NCBI RefSeq assembly: GCF_018736145.1
Contig: NZ_CP059997.1
Location: forward strand, 5,145,501 to 5,209,500
Reading direction: 5' to 3'
Length of the DNA stretch: 64,000 nucleotides
Origin: Amycolatopsis sp. CA-230715
Lineage (GTDB): Bacteria; Actinomycetota; Actinomycetes; Mycobacteriales; Pseudonocardiaceae
Position 1 is the stretch's first letter, and the number at the start of each line of letters is the position of its first letter. Position numbers and translations under genes: made by a program. Shown here piece by piece: positions 63,374 through 64,000 of this stretch. The notes under the pieces were generated by a model. It saw only the letters and a list, made by a program, of their open reading frames with translations. It was not told the origin of the DNA and did not search any database.

Positions 63374-64000
63374 GCGAAATGGGCACCGGCGTTGGTGTTC
63401 AGCACCTCGCCGGTGATGTTGCGGCCCGCCGGGCCGAGGAGGAAGAGCACGGCCTCCGCGACCTCTTCGGGTGTCGCCACCCGATTCAACAGCGTGGTGG
63501 CCGCGAATGTTTCGGGATCGGCCAGCAGCGGCGTGCGGACCGGGCCCGGCGCGACGCTGTTGACGGTGATCCCGAACGGCGCGAACTCGCGCGCGGCCGC
63601 GCGGGTGAGCCCGATGACGGCCGCTTTGCTTGCCGCGTAAGGGGTTCCGCCGAGCAGGCCGCCGCCGCGGTGCGCCGCGACGGAGGCGATGGTGACGATC
63701 GCGCCGCCGCCCCCGTCGCGCAGAACCGGCGCCACGGCCTGCATCGCGTACGCGGTGCCGTGCACGTTGACGTCGAACACCCGGCGCAGTCCGTCCGGCG
63801 AGCTGTCGAGCAGGCCGCCGGGAGGCGCGATGCCCGCGCAGGTCACCAGCCCGGTGAGGGGCCCGAGCGAGCGCACCGCGCTGTGCACCCGCTCGGGGTC
63901 CGTGATGTCCACCGAAATCGCTTCGCAGACCTCGGGAACCGCCGAGACATCGAGGTCCAGCACCGCGACGGGAAGACCCGCCGCGAGCGCCAGCCGTACC
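63370..64000 (-). CDS. SDR family oxidoreductase, N-terminus outside the window
   Basis: At least 209 aa visible. Catalytic motif YAASK with Ser in TIASVAAH and NVH in VFDVNVHGTAYAM; TCAGIAPPGG replaces the NNAG block. C-terminal NITGEVLNTNAGAHF is typical of 3-oxoacyl-ACP reductase-like enzymes. The coenzyme loop lies beyond the right edge. Co-transcribed with the cupin. Confidence 0.88.
   Translation of the reverse strand, partial: VRLALAAGLPVAVLDLDVSAVPEVCEAISVDITDPERVHSAVRSLGPLTGLVTCAGIAPPGGLLDSSPDGLRRVFDVNVHGTAYAMQAVAPVLRDGGGGAIVTIASVAAHRGGGLLGGTPYAASKAAVIGLTRAAAREFAPFGITVNSVAPGPVRTPLLADPETFAATTLLNRVATPEEVAEAVLFLLGPAGRNITGEVLNTNAGAHFA

Noticed and set aside
1..64000. Insertion sequences, prophage, CRISPR arrays, attachment sites and riboswitches
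   Set aside because: No transposase, integrase or phage structural genes, no regularly spaced direct repeats, and no riboswitch core that I recognise in the untranslated gaps.

Overview
The window looks like chromosome from a high-GC actinomycete, most likely a Pseudonocardiaceae member close to Amycolatopsis (inference). The support is very GC-rich codon use with few TTA codons, a WhiD/WhiB-type Fe-S regulator, an RsbW-SigF pair, the block rlmB-cysS-(HAD-PPOX)-ispF-ispD-carD facing an LpqE-type lipoprotein gene and radA, and several ECF sigma and NarL-type two-component genes. I see no prophage, insertion sequence or CRISPR. There is one tRNA-Thr(TGT).

Layout. 1-2172: end of a Zn/Mn ABC importer operon. 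2138-6627, minus strand: an AlgJ/AlgX-like acyltransferase partner, two tandem DUF445 membrane proteins and a GNAT. 6646-16307: a polyol catabolic locus. A polyol permease, DeoR repressor and histidine phosphatase lie on the minus strand. Divergent to them is an operon of HAD phosphatase, DhaK-DhaL kinase, RpiB-like isomerase, 2-hydroxyacid dehydrogenase, FGGY kinase, class II aldolase and SDR. The two sides share a TGTTAACTT-type operator. 16340-21194: methyltransferase, a NarL-type two-component system, a small orphan protein and an MBOAT O-acyltransferase. 21267-28786: the housekeeping block of rRNA methylation, Cys-tRNA synthetase, isoprenoid genes with a strikingly divergent IspD, CarD, lipoprotein and RadA. 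28800-37025: ECF sigma and membrane partner, secreted C39-like protein, decayed GNAT, patatin, and a TetR-controlled ABC exporter. 37084-42694: trehalose genes (otsA, otsB fused to GH15) and a ThrE-like exporter. 42891-56285: mainly small regulator-enzyme pairs: TetR/enoyl-CoA hydratase, ECF41 sigma/NmrA-type oxidoreductase, the AbiEi/AbiEii toxin-antitoxin pair, TetR/methyltransferase and ECF42 sigma, plus a GT87 glycosyltransferase. 56529-60544: zwf followed by a stress module (anti-sigma ATPase, SigF, RsbW, WhiD-like, STAS). 60555-64000: MarR-MFS-isochorismatase operon, a cupin and a partial SDR.

Two things cut across the gene list. First, a short palindrome (GCGTTTAGC, two bases, GCTAAACGC, with ACATTTAGC and GTTTCGC half-site variants) occurs about a dozen times. 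It sits mostly at gene 3' ends, often supplies the stop codon, and four times occurs as a pair whose centres are exactly 46 or 58 bp apart. Some copies lie inside genes. Second, the SigF module carries at least three GTTT-N15/16-GGGTA-like sites in front of its own genes, which suggests a self-contained regulatory loop.
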